DNA from: Virgibacillus sp. MSJ-26 | Lineage (GTDB): Bacteria; Bacillota; Bacilli; Bacillales; Amphibacillaceae | Direction of reading: 5' to 3' | DNA length: 64,000 bases | Assembly (NCBI RefSeq): GCF_018918075.1 | Contig: NZ_JAHLPW010000008.1 | Span: forward strand, 103,741 to 167,740 | Shown here: piece after piece, positions 25,423 to 34,936 of the stretch | Numbering within the stretch: position 1 is the stretch's first letter | How the letters are laid out: each line of letters opens with the position of its first letter | Notes under the pieces: model-generated | The model's input: only the letters and a program-made list of their open reading frames with translations | Database searches by the model: none | What the model was told of the DNA's origin: nothing | Program-made: the position numbers and the translations under genes

Positions 25423-27294
25423 ATGAAGAAGATAGGATCTTTTCTCATCATTATTTGTTCGTTGCTCATTCTTGTAGCTTGTAGTGATGATAGTTCATAC
25501 ACAATTGATAAAGTAACAATTTACGCGCAAATAAATGATGCTGGTCACATGAACGTCCAAGAAGTTTACACCTATACATTTGATGGTGAATTTAATGGAA
25601 TGACGCGAACCATTAAGTCGGATGCAAGTCATTTCAATGCATTTCTTCTTCCACATGATGATCATCAATCATTAGGGGATCCTGACGCTATCGACCCGTT
25701 ATCAATAGAAGTAGATGATGATACGTATAAAATACATACAGCGTCCCAAGATGAAACAAAAACGGTTTTGTATACATATGAAGTTAGCGGATCGATAGAA
25801 AAGTATCAAGATATTGGAAAGTTACATTATAGTTTTTTCGATCAGACTAATGATACTGATATACATGATTTGTTAATCGCAATAGAGCCACCAACGTCAT
25901 TTAATGAAGATGATATGTACGCCTTTTCGCATGAAAAGAGTGATGGTTCTATTGAGAAATATACCAACGCCATTGTTTATACGAACGATTATTTACCAGC
26001 GAAAACAGATTCATATATCACTTTTCTTTTTCCAAATTCAGCGTTATCAGGAATGAAAATAACAAATGATAAAAATATACTTGAAAAAGAAATAGAATCT
26101 GAAAAAGATTGGCAGACACGTGTAACCAATTTACAAGAAAATTTTGATCAACTGAAGCCAATTATTATTGTACTTATTATGGTCATATTACTTATGACAG
26201 TATGCGTTATATATAATCATCCAATTCGTAGGCGACGTTATTATAGGGATGAATCGCTCATTCACCTTTTTGAGGGGACAGATCCACTTTTCATCAGTTA
26301 TTTGAATCGCTTTCGATTAATAGATAATGAATCGATGATATATGCACTATTTTCTTTAAAGATGAGAGGTATTATTCAGATAGAAGAAATCACTTCGCGT
26401 AAAGATGAAAAGAAAAACACGGTGCAATTCACTTGGGTAGATGATGAACAACAGATAGATGAAGCTGATCGTCATTTACAAGATTGGTTATTTACGGAGC
26501 GTACGAAGGGCACGAAGAGTTTTTTGCTAGAGGATATCATTGATGATAAAGACGAATCTGATGAGGTGCGCAAAGAGAAAGGGAAAGAATTTGAAAAACA
26601 TGTAAATACATGGAAGGACCTTGTCTTAAAACGCGAAGAATATAAACATGTTCGTCATCCTTATCAGCTCTTTAAGTGGATATCCATGTTGTTTGCCCTG
26701 ATGTGTGGTGGCGTGTTCTATTATTTAAGTACAATTGATATATTAACAAGTCAAGAACAGATTGGATTAAATATTGTCATCATATTGAGTACACTTATTA
26801 TGATTGTGTTCTCTCGGTTTAAATTCGTTTTATTCTTATACTATTTAACCATATCAATATTAAGTTTTATTTTCTTTTCTTTGTTTGGAGGTTGAATTTT
26901 TCTTCTTTATTTCGTTGCATTATTAGCAAGTTTAACCATACCTGCCTATTACTGGACAGAAGAAGTTGCTCCAATTAAGCAATCGATGAAGAAAGCTTCT
27001 GAATTAATGTGGAAAAATAAGTACCCGGTTGGTTCAGATGGGACAATGATAGAAAATAGAATCTTGTATGCAATTATTATGAATGCTGGAAAAGAATATG
27101 CAAAACAATTTGATCAAGAACCGTTTGTACAAGAAATAACTGAAGGTAGTTCATTACTTCGCAACTATAGCTCTGTCATAGAATCACTTACTCCTAAATC
27201 ACATAAATATTATTCTTATACTAGGGTGAATAGTGGCAGTGGTTCTTCCGGAGGTTCCAGTTCCTCCGGTGGTGGAGGAGCAGGTGCATTTTAA
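25423..27294 (+). pseudogene. DUF2207 membrane protein interrupted by an in-frame TGA
   Basis: One reading frame spans the whole interval, broken by a single TGA at 26893-26895. The first part (490 residues) starts with a lipobox signal (ILVACSDD), a DUF2207 extracellular domain (VQEVYTYTFDGEFNGMTR), then a helix and a cytoplasmic domain (FISYLNRFRLIDNESMIYAL). The second part continues in the same frame with a membrane segment ASLTIPAYYW, then MKKASELMWKNKYPVGSDG and a glycine/serine-rich tail ending GGGGAGAF, the usual DUF2207 C-terminus. Total 623 residues is near family length. Either a nonsense mutation or a base-call error; restart at the ATG at 26986 has no ribosome binding site. Function of the family is unknown. 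Confidence 0.8.
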
Positions 27295-27300
27295 ATACAG

Positions 27301-27345
27301 ACCCCTGAAAGTTAGAGTGAAAACTTTACTTTCGGGGGTATTTTT
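27301..27345 (+). terminator. Terminator after the DUF2207 gene
   Basis: ACCCCTGAAAGT pairs with ACTTTCGGGGGT and is followed by ATTTTTAT. The GAAAGTTAGAGTGAAAA loop recurs at other terminator-like sites in the window. Confidence 0.8.
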
Positions 27346-27466
27346 ATGGTACATATAGTGATGAATATTTATATGGGCGTACCGCGTAGTTTAAGTTAAA
27401 TCAATCCCCTATTTGCTAACTCAAATGCATCAATCATCTGCTGTTATGAAAAAGTAAAAAAGAGGC

Positions 27467-27523
27467 TTGACAATAATCGATTACAAGTGTAAACTTAAAT
27501 TAAACAAATCGATTACGTTTGTA
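27467..27523 (+). promoter_or_regulatory. copY promoter with cop boxes
   Basis: TTGACA (27467-27472), a 17-base spacer and TAAACT (27490-27495) form a good promoter. TACAAGTGTA at 27482-27491 matches the CopY operator TACANNTGTA and overlaps the -10. A second imperfect box TACGTTTGTA lies at 27514-27523, in or just after the transcript start. Repression relieved by copper is expected. Confidence 0.85.
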
Positions 27524-27544
27524 ATCATTGGAGGAATGAAAATC

Positions 27545-27994
27545 ATGACTATTGAAATAGACTCTAAGATAACTGATTCTGAATGGGAAGTTATGCGTGT
27601 TGTATGGGCGCAAGATAAAGCTACGAGTAAAGAAATTAGAGAAATTCTACAACAAAAAATGGATTGGAAACCTTCGACGACCAAAACTTTTATTGGGAGG
27701 CTTGTCAAAAAAGGAATGCTTGATACACAAACAGAAGGAAAAAAATATATTTATTCCGCTAATATAAATGAAAGTGAATTTATTAAAAGTACCCTTAATG
27801 AAACTTTCGAAAATATATGTAATAAAGACGTTGGTCATACGATAGTGGACTTAATTTCAAAGGCAACGCTAAGTTTTAAAGATATAGACATGTTGGAAAA
27901 AGCACTTGAAATGAAGAAAAAAGACGCTGTTGAAGAAGTCCCTTGCAATTGTATTCCAGGTCAATGCAAATGTAATATCCATGATGTTCATTAG
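27545..27994 (+). CDS. copY: CopY/BlaI-family copper-responsive repressor
   Basis: A 149-residue winged-helix repressor of the BlaI/MecI/CopY family. The N-terminus is the DNA-binding domain (DSEWEVMRVVWAQDKATSKE, GRLVKKGMLDTQTEGKKY). The C-terminus carries CNCIPGQCKC, the CxCx4CxC motif by which CopY binds Cu(I), or Zn(II) when repressing. The ATG at 27545 is chosen, with GGAGG ten bases upstream. The operator in its own promoter shows autoregulation. It heads the operon copY-copZ-copA-glutaredoxin. Confidence 0.94.
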   Translation: MTIEIDSKITDSEWEVMRVVWAQDKATSKEIREILQQKMDWKPSTTKTFIGRLVKKGMLDTQTEGKKYIYSANINESEFIKSTLNETFENICNKDVGHTIVDLISKATLSFKDIDMLEKALEMKKKDAVEEVPCNCIPGQCKCNIHDVH

Positions 27995-28034
27995 TACACC
28001 TGATAAAAATTAATTATAAAAAGGAGCGAGAATC

Positions 28035-28250
28035 ATGAAAAAGATTACCTTAAAAATCACAGGAATGAGTTGTGCTCATTGTGTAGGTAAAGTTGAAAAA
28101 GCACTACAAGACCTTCAAGGTGTTGTAAAAGCAAAAGTCAATTTGAAAAAAGAAATTGCCAAAGTTAAATATGATGAATCAGTTCAAACCATAGATAATT
28201 TAACAGCAGCTGTAAAGGATGCTGGCTATGACGTTGAATCAGTTAAATAA
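28035..28250 (+). CDS. copZ: CopZ copper chaperone
   Basis: A 71-residue HMA-domain copper chaperone. The Cu(I)-binding motif is GMSCAHC near residue 10. The fold is one ferredoxin-like domain (KITLKITGMSCAHCVGKVEK...). It carries Cu(I) to CopA and CopY in the cytoplasm. AAAGGAG precedes the ATG. Only 15 bases separate it from copA. Confidence 0.95.
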   Translation: MKKITLKITGMSCAHCVGKVEKALQDLQGVVKAKVNLKKEIAKVKYDESVQTIDNLTAAVKDAGYDVESVK

Positions 28251-28265
28251 AGGAGTTGACAACGA

Positions 28266-30728
28266 ATGACAACAAAAACATTTAGTGTAGAAGGTATGAC
28301 GTGTGCCTCTTGCGTACAAACAGTTGAAAAAGCAACTAAGAAATTGTCTGGTGTACAGGAGTCTCATGTAAACCTAGCTACTGAAAAGTTGAATATTAGC
28401 TTTGATGAAAATGTAGTGTCAGAAGAAGATATCCAAGCTGCCGTAGATAAGGCAGGATATAAGGTGGTAACAGATACAGAGAAGAAAACCTTTGCTATCA
28501 CGGGTATGACGTGTGCCTCTTGTGTCCAAAGCGTTGAAAAAGCAACAATGAAATTAGCAGGCGTTATGAGTGCTAATGTCAATCTGGCTACAGAAAAAAT
28601 GATGGTCGAGTATGATCCGACAGTCGTCACTGTATCAGATATCACAGAAGCAGTAGCAAGTGCAGGATATGAAGCTCATGAAGATGTGGCAACATCCGAT
28701 TCAATCGATGAAGAAAAAGATAAAAAACAAAAGAAAGTAAAATCGATGTGGACTCGTTTTTGGGTTTCGGCAATCTTCACCATTCCTTTGTTTTATATTT
28801 CAATGGGCCCAATGGTAGGCTTACCATTGCCGGAGATTATCGATGAAGTAGCAAACCCTAAATTGTTTTCACTGGTACAACTTATTTTAACGATACCAGT
28901 TATTATTTTAGGCTGGAAGTTTTATTCAGTAGGATATAAGACGTTATTTAAAGGACACCCCAACATGAATTCACTGGTTGCATTAGGAACCAGTGCTGCA
29001 TTTGTCTACAGTTTAGGGGCAACCATTGCAGTTTGGTTTGGTAACACGAGTTATGCGGCAAGCCTATATTATGAATCTGCAGCCGTCATTCTCACCTTGA
29101 TTACGTTGGGTAAATATCTCGAAGTTCGTTCGATGGGTAAAACATCAGAAGCGATTGAAAAATTAATGGGATTAGCTCCCAAGAAAGCTATGGTTATAAG
29201 AAATGGGGAAGAAGTAGAAATCTCCGTTGATGAAGTCGTTGTAGATGATGTCGTCATCGTGAAACCCGGGGAAAAAATACCAGTTGATGGTGTCATTGTA
29301 GAAGGGATAACATCTATTGATGAATCGATGTTAACAGGAGAAAGTATTCCAGTAGAAAAGAATGCAGGTGACAATGTTATCGGTGCAAGTATCAATAAAA
29401 ATGGTACTATTCGGTACCAAGCGACTAAGGTAGGAAAGGATACAGCTCTATCACAAATTATTAAATTAGTGGAAGATGCACAAGGCTCTAAGGCCCCGAT
29501 TGCGAAAATGGCCGATATTATTTCAGGATATTTTGTTCCAATTGTTATTGGTATTGCGGTTATTTCTGGTTTAGCGTGGTATTTTGGCGGACAAACAGGA
29601 CTGTTTGCTTTAACCATTACCATTTCAGTTCTTGTTATAGCATGCCCGTGTGCCCTTGGTTTGGCAACTCCAACAGCTATTATGGTAGGTACTGGTAAGG
29701 GTGCAGAAAATGGCGTGTTAATAAAAAGCGGTGGAGCTCTTGAAACAACCCATAAAGTTGAAACCATTGTATTTGATAAAACAGGTACGATTACAGAGGG
29801 TAAACCTAAAGTGACAGACATTATAACTGCAAATGGCATGACAGAAAATGAATTATTACAATTAACAGCTTCTGCTGAAAAGGGGTCAGAACACCCATTA
29901 GGCGAAGCTATTGTGAAAAGCGCAGAAGAAAAAGAACTAGATTTTATAGAATTAGAAAACTTTAACGCGATTACTGGTCACGGCATTGAAGTGACTGTAG
30001 ATGGTAAAGCAGTACTCGCCGGTAATAGAAAATTAATGGATGACCGTAAAATATCCTTAAGTAAGTTAGCAAGTACATCGGATGAATTAGCTCATCAAGG
30101 AAAAACGCCTATGTACATTGCTGTTAATGATAAGATTGCTGGTATTATTGCAGTTGCTGATACAGTGAAAGAGAATAGTTTAATAGCAATTGAAAAACTT
30201 CATGATATGGGAATCGAAGTGGCAATGATCACAGGTGACAATAAAGGTACAGCTGATGCAATTGCCAAGCAAGTTGGCATTGATCGTGTGTTAAGTGAAG
30301 TATTACCAGAAGATAAAGCAAATGAAGTGAAAAAACTTCAAGCAGAAGGCAAGAAAGTAGCCATGGTTGGAGATGGAATCAATGATGCGCCAGCTCTTGC
30401 ACAAGCAGATATAGGAATAGCTATTGGTTCAGGTACAGATGTAGCTATGGAATCTGCTGATATTGTCTTAATGAGAAGTGATTTAATAGATGTCCCAACA
30501 GCCGTGGAATTAAGTCATTCTACGATTCGAAATATCAAGCAAAACTTATTCTGGGCATTTGCATATAACGTACTTGGCATTCCGTTTGCAATGGGAATTT
30601 TATACCTCCTTGGTGGCCCATTGTTAAATCCAATGGTTGCTGGAGCTGCGATGAGTTTAAGTTCTGTTTCAGTCTTAACAAATGCTTTACGTTTAAAACG
30701 ATTTAAACCATCAATGATGAAGTCATAG
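28266..30728 (+). CDS. copA: CopA copper-exporting P1B-type ATPase
   Basis: An 820-residue P1B-type ATPase exporting Cu(I) across the membrane. Two N-terminal HMA domains carry GMTCASC (Cys13/16 and Cys83/86). The membrane CPC motif is at residues 460-462 ([13 protein letters not shown]), the phosphorylation motif DKTGTITEG at 504, TGESIPVEK at about 358, SEHPLGEAI near 540, and [18 protein letters not shown] near 700. The eight helices and length are normal. The start ATG follows AAGGAG. It is the central gene of the copper operon, presumably induced by copper through CopY. Confidence 0.97.
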   Translation: MTTKTFSVEGMTCASCVQTVEKATKKLSGVQESHVNLATEKLNISFDENVVSEEDIQAAVDKAGYKVVTDTEKKTFAITGMTCASCVQSVEKATMKLAGVMSANVNLATEKMMVEYDPTVVTVSDITEAVASAGYEAHEDVATSDSIDEEKDKKQKKVKSMWTRFWVSAIFTIPLFYISMGPMVGLPLPEIIDEVANPKLFSLVQLILTIPVIILGWKFYSVGYKTLFKGHPNMNSLVALGTSAAFVYSLGATIAVWFGNTSYAASLYYESAAVILTLITLGKYLEVRSMGKTSEAIEKLMGLAPKKAMVIRNGEEVEISVDEVVVDDVVIVKPGEKIPVDGVIVEGITSIDESMLTGESIPVEKNAGDNVIGASINKNGTIRYQATKVGKDTALSQIIKLVEDAQGSKAPIAKMADIISGYFVPIVIGIAVISGLAWYFGGQTGLFALTITISVLVIACPCALGLATPTAIMVGTGKGAENGVLIKSGGALETTHKVETIVFDKTGTITEGKPKVTDIITANGMTENELLQLTASAEKGSEHPLGEAIVKSAEEKELDFIELENFNAITGHGIEVTVDGKAVLAGNRKLMDDRKISLSKLASTSDELAHQGKTPMYIAVNDKIAGIIAVADTVKENSLIAIEKLHDMGIEVAMITGDNKGTADAIAKQVGIDRVLSEVLPEDKANEVKKLQAEGKKVAMVGDGINDAPALAQADIGIAIGSGTDVAMESADIVLMRSDLIDVPTAVELSHSTIRNIKQNLFWAFAYNVLGIPFAMGILYLLGGPLLNPMVAGAAMSLSSVSVLTNALRLKRFKPSMMKS

Positions 30729-30740
30729 GGAGTGAGGAGA

Positions 30741-31019
30741 ATGGAAGATAAATTGGAACTTGAATTATATACACGACCAACATGCTCAGATTGCCAGGAC
30801 GCCAAAAAGTATCTTACGTCTAACAGAATCCATTTTGCCGATAAAGATGTCAGTAAAGATCTTAGCTTAGAAAAAGAGATGAAGAAGATATCTGGCAACC
30901 GGATCGTTCCTATGTTTGCTTTTTATAAAAAGGGATTATTCGGTAAAAGAAAGTTAATCAAACATTTTATAGGATTTGAAAATAATAGAAATGACATATT
31001 GACTATGTTAAAAAAGTAA
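30741..31019 (+). CDS. Glutaredoxin-like protein in the copper operon
   Basis: A 92-residue glutaredoxin/thioredoxin-like protein. The active-site-like motif is TRPTCSDCQDAKKYL (CxxC), followed by the cis-Pro region RIVPMFAFYK. The ATG at 30741 has GGGAG eight bases upstream, and a GTG at 30732 overlaps that site. It starts 12 bases after copA, so it is the last gene of the operon. It may reduce copper-oxidised thiols or recycle the CopY/CopZ cysteines; this is inferred from context. The GKRKLIKHF tail is shared with YruB-like glutaredoxins. Confidence 0.8.
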   Translation: MEDKLELELYTRPTCSDCQDAKKYLTSNRIHFADKDVSKDLSLEKEMKKISGNRIVPMFAFYKKGLFGKRKLIKHFIGFENNRNDILTMLKK

Positions 31020-31120
31020 ATGAAGTAAATCAGTGATTTTTTATTAAATTTGAAAAAACTGTTTACCCTCCCTTTGGAAATGCAATTCAAGGAAGTGGTG
31101 TACAAAGATTGATAGCCTCT

Positions 31121-31142
31121 AAACAACCTTTTGTTGTTTTTT
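31121..31142 (+). terminator. Terminator of the copper operon
   Basis: AAACAAC pairs with GTTGTTT followed by T's. Confidence 0.6.
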
Positions 31143-31208
31143 AAAAAGTTAACAACATACATTACGGGGGTATTGTATGTTGAGGGTTAGGTGTTCTTAT
31201 TGCTTTAT

Positions 31209-31257
31209 GGCCGGTTTGAGTTCAATATTGTATTGGACTTAAATCGGTCATTTTTTT
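31209..31257 (+). terminator. Strong hairpin followed by T run
   Basis: GGCCGGTTTGAGTTCAA pairs with TTGGACTTAAATCGGTC (with G-U pairs) and is followed by seven T's. It is terminator-like with no gene directly upstream in the plus direction apart from the copper operon. Confidence 0.6.
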
Positions 31258-31317
31258 ATAGCTTAGCGTACTATAATATTAAAACTTCTGTGGATAACTT
31301 TATACTTAAATTGGCCA

Positions 31318-31588
31318 CATCTAGCTGGGGGACGCCCAGCAACTATCAAGCTTCGAATACCTTCCTACGATAAGTCGAACTCGAATCGCTCCGCTCTTCG
31401 GTTCTCCTTTATCTCGTCAGGTCTTCTTCAGCTTGTACGTTGCTAACCGGGCGCTTCAGCTTTTGTTACGTCCAGCTTCAGCGCCCAGCCCGCCTGAGGT
31501 CTTAAGCAGTAAATCTACGTGGCAAAAACCGCCACTACGTTTTCCTTCTTAAGCTGTGCCTAAGGCTAAACGGGCGCCCCACGCTTTT
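31318..31588. repeat. GC-rich dispersed intergenic element
   Basis: About 270 bases, more GC-rich than the flanks, with CTGGGGGACGCCCAG and a GGGCGC ... GCGCCC inverted pair and other palindromic pieces. No convincing reading frame. Its look is that of a Bacillaceae dispersed repeat element, recognised from general appearance only. It sits between the copper operon and the papain-like gene in a gap of about 830 bases. Confidence 0.5.
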
Positions 31589-31754
31589 GTTCTTTTTTCA
31601 CTGATGTATGATGGTGAGGGGTTAGTCATGTTTAGATTTTCCTCTATTTTTCCTCATGTCTATAGGAAGGAATAATCAACATTATTAATTGAATAATGAA
31701 CTGGATAAGAAAACAAGGCTAAAGATTCGATATGTGACATATTCTTTATTAAAA

Positions 31755-31798
31755 CTTAAGGTTTTCTTAAGGATTGCATTAAGCTTTTCTTATGGTTC
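31755..31798 (+). promoter_or_regulatory. Response-regulator operator (11-bp-phased CTTAAGG repeats) upstream of the papain-like gene
   Basis: CTTAAGG, CTTAAGG, CATTAAG and CTTATGG start at 31755, 31766, 31777 and 31789, spacing 11, 11, 12. The same pattern with the same spacing recurs at 33153-33195, ahead of the ABC transporter. OmpR-family regulators bind such direct repeats on one DNA face. Confidence 0.65.
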
Positions 31799-31848
31799 CA
31801 TATGTATATTAATAATAGAAAAATGTTTCTTTGACAACAGGAGGGAAA

Positions 31849-32433
31849 ATGACTATGACTGTGAAAGAGGGATATATTCTATTAACAGATACAGGTTCGT
31901 TATTAACGAAATTGATAAAGCTCTATACAAAAAAGTCTTATAATCATGCCTCAATTGCTTTTGATTCTAAACTTTCAGAGGTTTATAGTTTTGGTAGGAA
32001 GTCAGTTAGAAACCCATTTATCGGTGGGTTTGTAAAAGAAGATTTGAAGTCGAGCTTGTTTGATAAAGCGGATTGTGTTATCTATTCTTTTGAAGGAACA
32101 GATGTACAATTTGAAATGATGAAACAGTATATAGAAGGGATAGATGCAGAAAAGAAACAGTATAGTTACAATTTCTTAGGATTATTTGGTTTTATCATTA
32201 AAAGGCCTATCAAAAGACATAAAGCATTTTTCTGTTCTCAGTTTGTTGCGTCTGTATTAGAGGAAGGTAAAATTGTAAAATTTAAAATACCTATCTCTTT
32301 GGTTGCACCACACAATCTGCAACATTTATCTAAGTTTCAATTCGTGTATCAAGGTAAACTAAAGACTTATACTAAAAGAAATGAGGATAAGGAAGTTTAT
32401 GTATCGTCCCAATGTCGTTCTATAGGTATGTGA
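31849..32433 (+). CDS. Permuted papain-like (YiiX/YebB-type NlpC/P60) hydrolase-like protein
   Basis: A 194-residue soluble protein. Its conserved residues have the permuted NlpC/P60 order: His33 in YNHASIAF near the N-terminus and Cys129 in AFFCSQFVASVL in the second half. This matches the YiiX/YebB-like papain-fold group, which may act as amidases, peptidases or acyltransferases. The ATG at 31849 has AGGAGG four bases upstream; ATG 31855 is an alternative. A response-regulator gene follows 31 bases downstream. The operator repeats at 31755-31798 sit upstream. Its link with the two-component/ABC module makes it a candidate for a cell-envelope enzyme. No signal peptide is seen. Confidence 0.7.
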   Translation: MTMTVKEGYILLTDTGSLLTKLIKLYTKKSYNHASIAFDSKLSEVYSFGRKSVRNPFIGGFVKEDLKSSLFDKADCVIYSFEGTDVQFEMMKQYIEGIDAEKKQYSYNFLGLFGFIIKRPIKRHKAFFCSQFVASVLEEGKIVKFKIPISLVAPHNLQHLSKFQFVYQGKLKTYTKRNEDKEVYVSSQCRSIGM

Positions 32434-32464
32434 TTATAAAAAAGATATGAAAGGGAGAGAGACA

Positions 32465-33157
32465 GTGGCGCAGCAAATTAACATTTTAGTCGTTGAAGAT
32501 GATAATGATATAAACCAATTGCTATGTAAAATTATTAAGAAAAGTAACTACTACGCGCAGCCTGCTTACTCTGGAACAGAAGCGTTAATCTATTTAGAAA
32601 AAAAGGAATGGGATTTAGTTTTATTAGATTTAATGCTTCCAGGTATGACAGGGGAGGAAATACTAGCGGAAATAACGTCAAAAGGTTCTGTTCCTGTCAT
32701 CATTATTTCGGCCAAAAGCGAACAACAGACAAAGGTTAAAGGTTTACGCTCTGGTGCAGATGATTTTATTGCAAAGCCGTTTGATGTTGAAGAAGTATCT
32801 GCACGGATCGATTCTCTATTAAGAAGATACAAACGAGCCAATGTCGCTCCAAAGGGAAATCAGTTAGTTCATAAAGATGTTCACCTAGATCTAGAAGCGA
32901 AAAAAGTTACTGTAAATGGTATTAAACTTGCATTGACCGCTCGTGAATATAAAATATTAGTCCTTCTCATGACATCCCCTAACAAAGTCTTCTCAAAGTC
33001 GAATCTATTTGAAAGTATATGGAATGAACCTTTTTACGGGGATGACAATACAGTAAATGTTCATATGAGTAACTTACGAAATAAACTTACGAAAGCAAAT
33101 CCAACTGAAGAATATATAGAAACTATTTGGGGAATGGGCTATCGTCTTAAATCTTAA
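32465..33157 (+). CDS. OmpR-family response regulator, module 1
   Basis: A 231-residue response regulator. Receiver domain: VVEDDNDINQLL, phospho-acceptor Asp in DLVLLDLMLPGMTGEE, IISAK and GADDFIAKPFD. The C-terminal winged helix includes LTAREYKILVLLMTSPNK and GDDNTVNVHMSNLRNKL. The GTG at 32465 is chosen with AAAGGGAG upstream; an ATG at 32447 overlaps that site. The stop codon lies inside the next operator repeats (33153-33195). Pairs with the kinase at 34937-35869. Confidence 0.93.
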   Translation: MAQQINILVVEDDNDINQLLCKIIKKSNYYAQPAYSGTEALIYLEKKEWDLVLLDLMLPGMTGEEILAEITSKGSVPVIIISAKSEQQTKVKGLRSGADDFIAKPFDVEEVSARIDSLLRRYKRANVAPKGNQLVHKDVHLDLEAKKVTVNGIKLALTAREYKILVLLMTSPNKVFSKSNLFESIWNEPFYGDDNTVNVHMSNLRNKLTKANPTEEYIETIWGMGYRLKS

Positions 33158-33195
33158 GGTTTTCTTAAGGATTGAGTTAAGATTTTCTTATGATT
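33153..33195 (+). promoter_or_regulatory. Response-regulator operator upstream of ABC transporter 1
   Basis: CTTAAGG, CTTAAGG, AGTTAAG and CTTATGA start at 33153, 33164, 33175 and 33187, with the same 11, 11, 12 spacing as 31755-31798. It overlaps the end of the regulator gene and should drive the ABC transporter genes. Confidence 0.65.
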
Positions 33196-33238
33196 TACAC
33201 CTCATACTAAATGTAGATTGAATAAGGAGGTTAACCAG

Positions 33239-34162
33239 ATGAATGAATATATTTTAAAAACCAATCAGCTTTCAAAAAAATATAGAAGTAATTTCGCCAT
33301 TGAGAATATCAATGTCACCATTAAAAAAGGTGATATATACGGTCTGATTGGTCAAAATGGCGCTGGTAAATCAACGATGCTACGTTTAGTAACTGGACTA
33401 GCCTTTCCATCAAGCGGAGCAATTGAATTATTTGGCGACGATAATCCGAAACAGCTAACAGAATCACAAAAAAGGATGGGGGCAATTATCGAAAGCCCGG
33501 CACTTTTTACAAATATGAACGCTTATGAAAATTTAGAAGTTCAGCGATTACAAAAAGGTATCCCTGGTAAGGACTGTATCAAAAACACACTAGAACTTGT
33601 AGGTCTCAAAGATGCAGGAAAGAAAAAAGTGAAAGATTTCTCCTTGGGAATGAAGCAAAGACTTGGACTTGGGCTTGCGTTATTAAGTGATCCGGAATTC
33701 TTAATTCTTGATGAGCCAACAAATGGATTGGACCCAATGGGAATTGTTGAATTAAGGGAATTAATAAAGAAACTAAACCGCGAAAAAGGACTTACTGTTT
33801 TAATATCTAGCCACATTTTAAGTGAACTCCATCAGCTTGCTACTCATTTCGGTATTATTCATAAAGGGAAGTTATTAGAGGAACTTTCATCAAAAGAATT
33901 GGATGAAAAATGCAAACAACATTTGCGAATCAAAGTGGATGATTCTTCTAAAGGAGCAACTGTGCTGGAGAGATACCTATCCACTACTAATTTTGAAGTC
34001 ATGCAAGATGGTACAATTAAACTTTACAATTATCTTGACGATGTTCGTATAGTGTCACGTGCCTTAACCGATTATGGTCTTATCATAGAACATCTCTCCC
34101 AAAATGGTGATAGCCTTGAGAGTTATTTTTCAAAGCTAATCGGAGGTGTAGACCATGATTAA
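33239..34162 (+). CDS. BcrA-like ABC transporter ATPase, module 1
   Basis: A 307-residue ABC ATPase of the BcrA/lantibiotic-immunity type. Walker A is GQNGAGKST, the Q-loop QKRMGAIIESPAL, the signature FSLGMKQRLGLGLAL, Walker B FLILDEPTNGLDP and the H-loop ISSHILSELH. A C-terminal extension follows. The ATG at 33239 has AAGGAGG eight bases upstream. It overlaps the permease gene by eight bases. Such transporters remove bacitracin or lantibiotics from the membrane; this is family knowledge, and the substrate here is unknown. Confidence 0.92.
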   Translation: MNEYILKTNQLSKKYRSNFAIENINVTIKKGDIYGLIGQNGAGKSTMLRLVTGLAFPSSGAIELFGDDNPKQLTESQKRMGAIIESPALFTNMNAYENLEVQRLQKGIPGKDCIKNTLELVGLKDAGKKKVKDFSLGMKQRLGLGLALLSDPEFLILDEPTNGLDPMGIVELRELIKKLNREKGLTVLISSHILSELHQLATHFGIIHKGKLLEELSSKELDEKCKQHLRIKVDDSSKGATVLERYLSTTNFEVMQDGTIKLYNYLDDVRIVSRALTDYGLIIEHLSQNGDSLESYFSKLIGGVDHD

Positions 34163-34922
34163 TCTTATGAAAACAGAAATGTATAAATTGATACGGAATA
34201 AGACATTTTGGGTATTAATTGTAAGCTTTACGGGGTTAAGTGTATTGTTACATTGTCTTATTTTAACGGACTGGTGGTTCATGTCAGGGACTGAATTTGA
34301 TGAAGCCGGTCTAAGTGAACTCAATGCCTTATCTCCATTTAAAACGTTATTATTTTTTAATTTAATTGTTAGTACGTTGGCTGGGTATTATATCTCAACA
34401 GAATTTTCTCAAAGCAATGTAATCAAAAATCAGATGATGAGCGGTAATAAGAGAACGACTATCCTTATGTCAAAATATCTTACTTTTTCATTTGGATCTT
34501 GGATTGTAGTGATAATGATTCCACTCGCAACAGCTCTCATAGTGGTGCATTTATTAGGATTTGGCGATATATTTACTCTTGCTACTATAATATACCTAGG
34601 AAGGGCATACAGTTTATTTATCTTACACTTTTTAAGTTTTACCGCGATTGTATTATTAATTGCCATTGTGACGGAGGATAGTGGCAAGACCATCATTTTT
34701 ACACTTTTGCTTTCAATAATGATGTTTGTAATCGAAAAATTTTCGACTTTGCCATTTATCAATAAGATGTATGAGCATACATTCTTTTATCAATTAAATG
34801 AAGCATTCAAGGTTAGTATAACAAGTGGAGAGATGATAAAATCGATTCTCATTGGAATCGTATCATTAGGTATCGTTATGTTGTGTGGAATTTTTATTAT
34901 TAATCGTAAAGAAATTAAATAA
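34155..34922 (+). CDS. ABC-2 type permease, module 1
   Basis: A 255-residue membrane protein with about six hydrophobic helices, overlapping the ATPase gene. Starts MINLMKTEMYKLIRNKTFWV, typical for BcrB-like and LanFEG-like permeases. The short length separates it from BceB (about 640 residues with a large loop). It forms the membrane part of the exporter with the 33239-34162 ATPase. GGAGGTG is upstream. Substrate unknown. Confidence 0.88.
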   Translation: MINLMKTEMYKLIRNKTFWVLIVSFTGLSVLLHCLILTDWWFMSGTEFDEAGLSELNALSPFKTLLFFNLIVSTLAGYYISTEFSQSNVIKNQMMSGNKRTTILMSKYLTFSFGSWIVVIMIPLATALIVVHLLGFGDIFTLATIIYLGRAYSLFILHFLSFTAIVLLIAIVTEDSGKTIIFTLLLSIMMFVIEKFSTLPFINKMYEHTFFYQLNEAFKVSITSGEMIKSILIGIVSLGIVMLCGIFIINRKEIK

Positions 34923-34936
34923 ATTCAAATGAGCGG

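Noticed and set aside
29069..29839. Long antisense reading frame inside copA
   Set aside because: It is a shadow of the well-supported copA gene; the same applies to those inside the MFS gene.
31191..31373. 60-codon reading frame near the GC-rich element
   Set aside because: It runs through a terminator-like hairpin and has no start signal.
31689..31943. 84-codon reading frame before the papain-like gene
   Set aside because: It covers the operator repeats and overlaps the well-supported gene at 31849.
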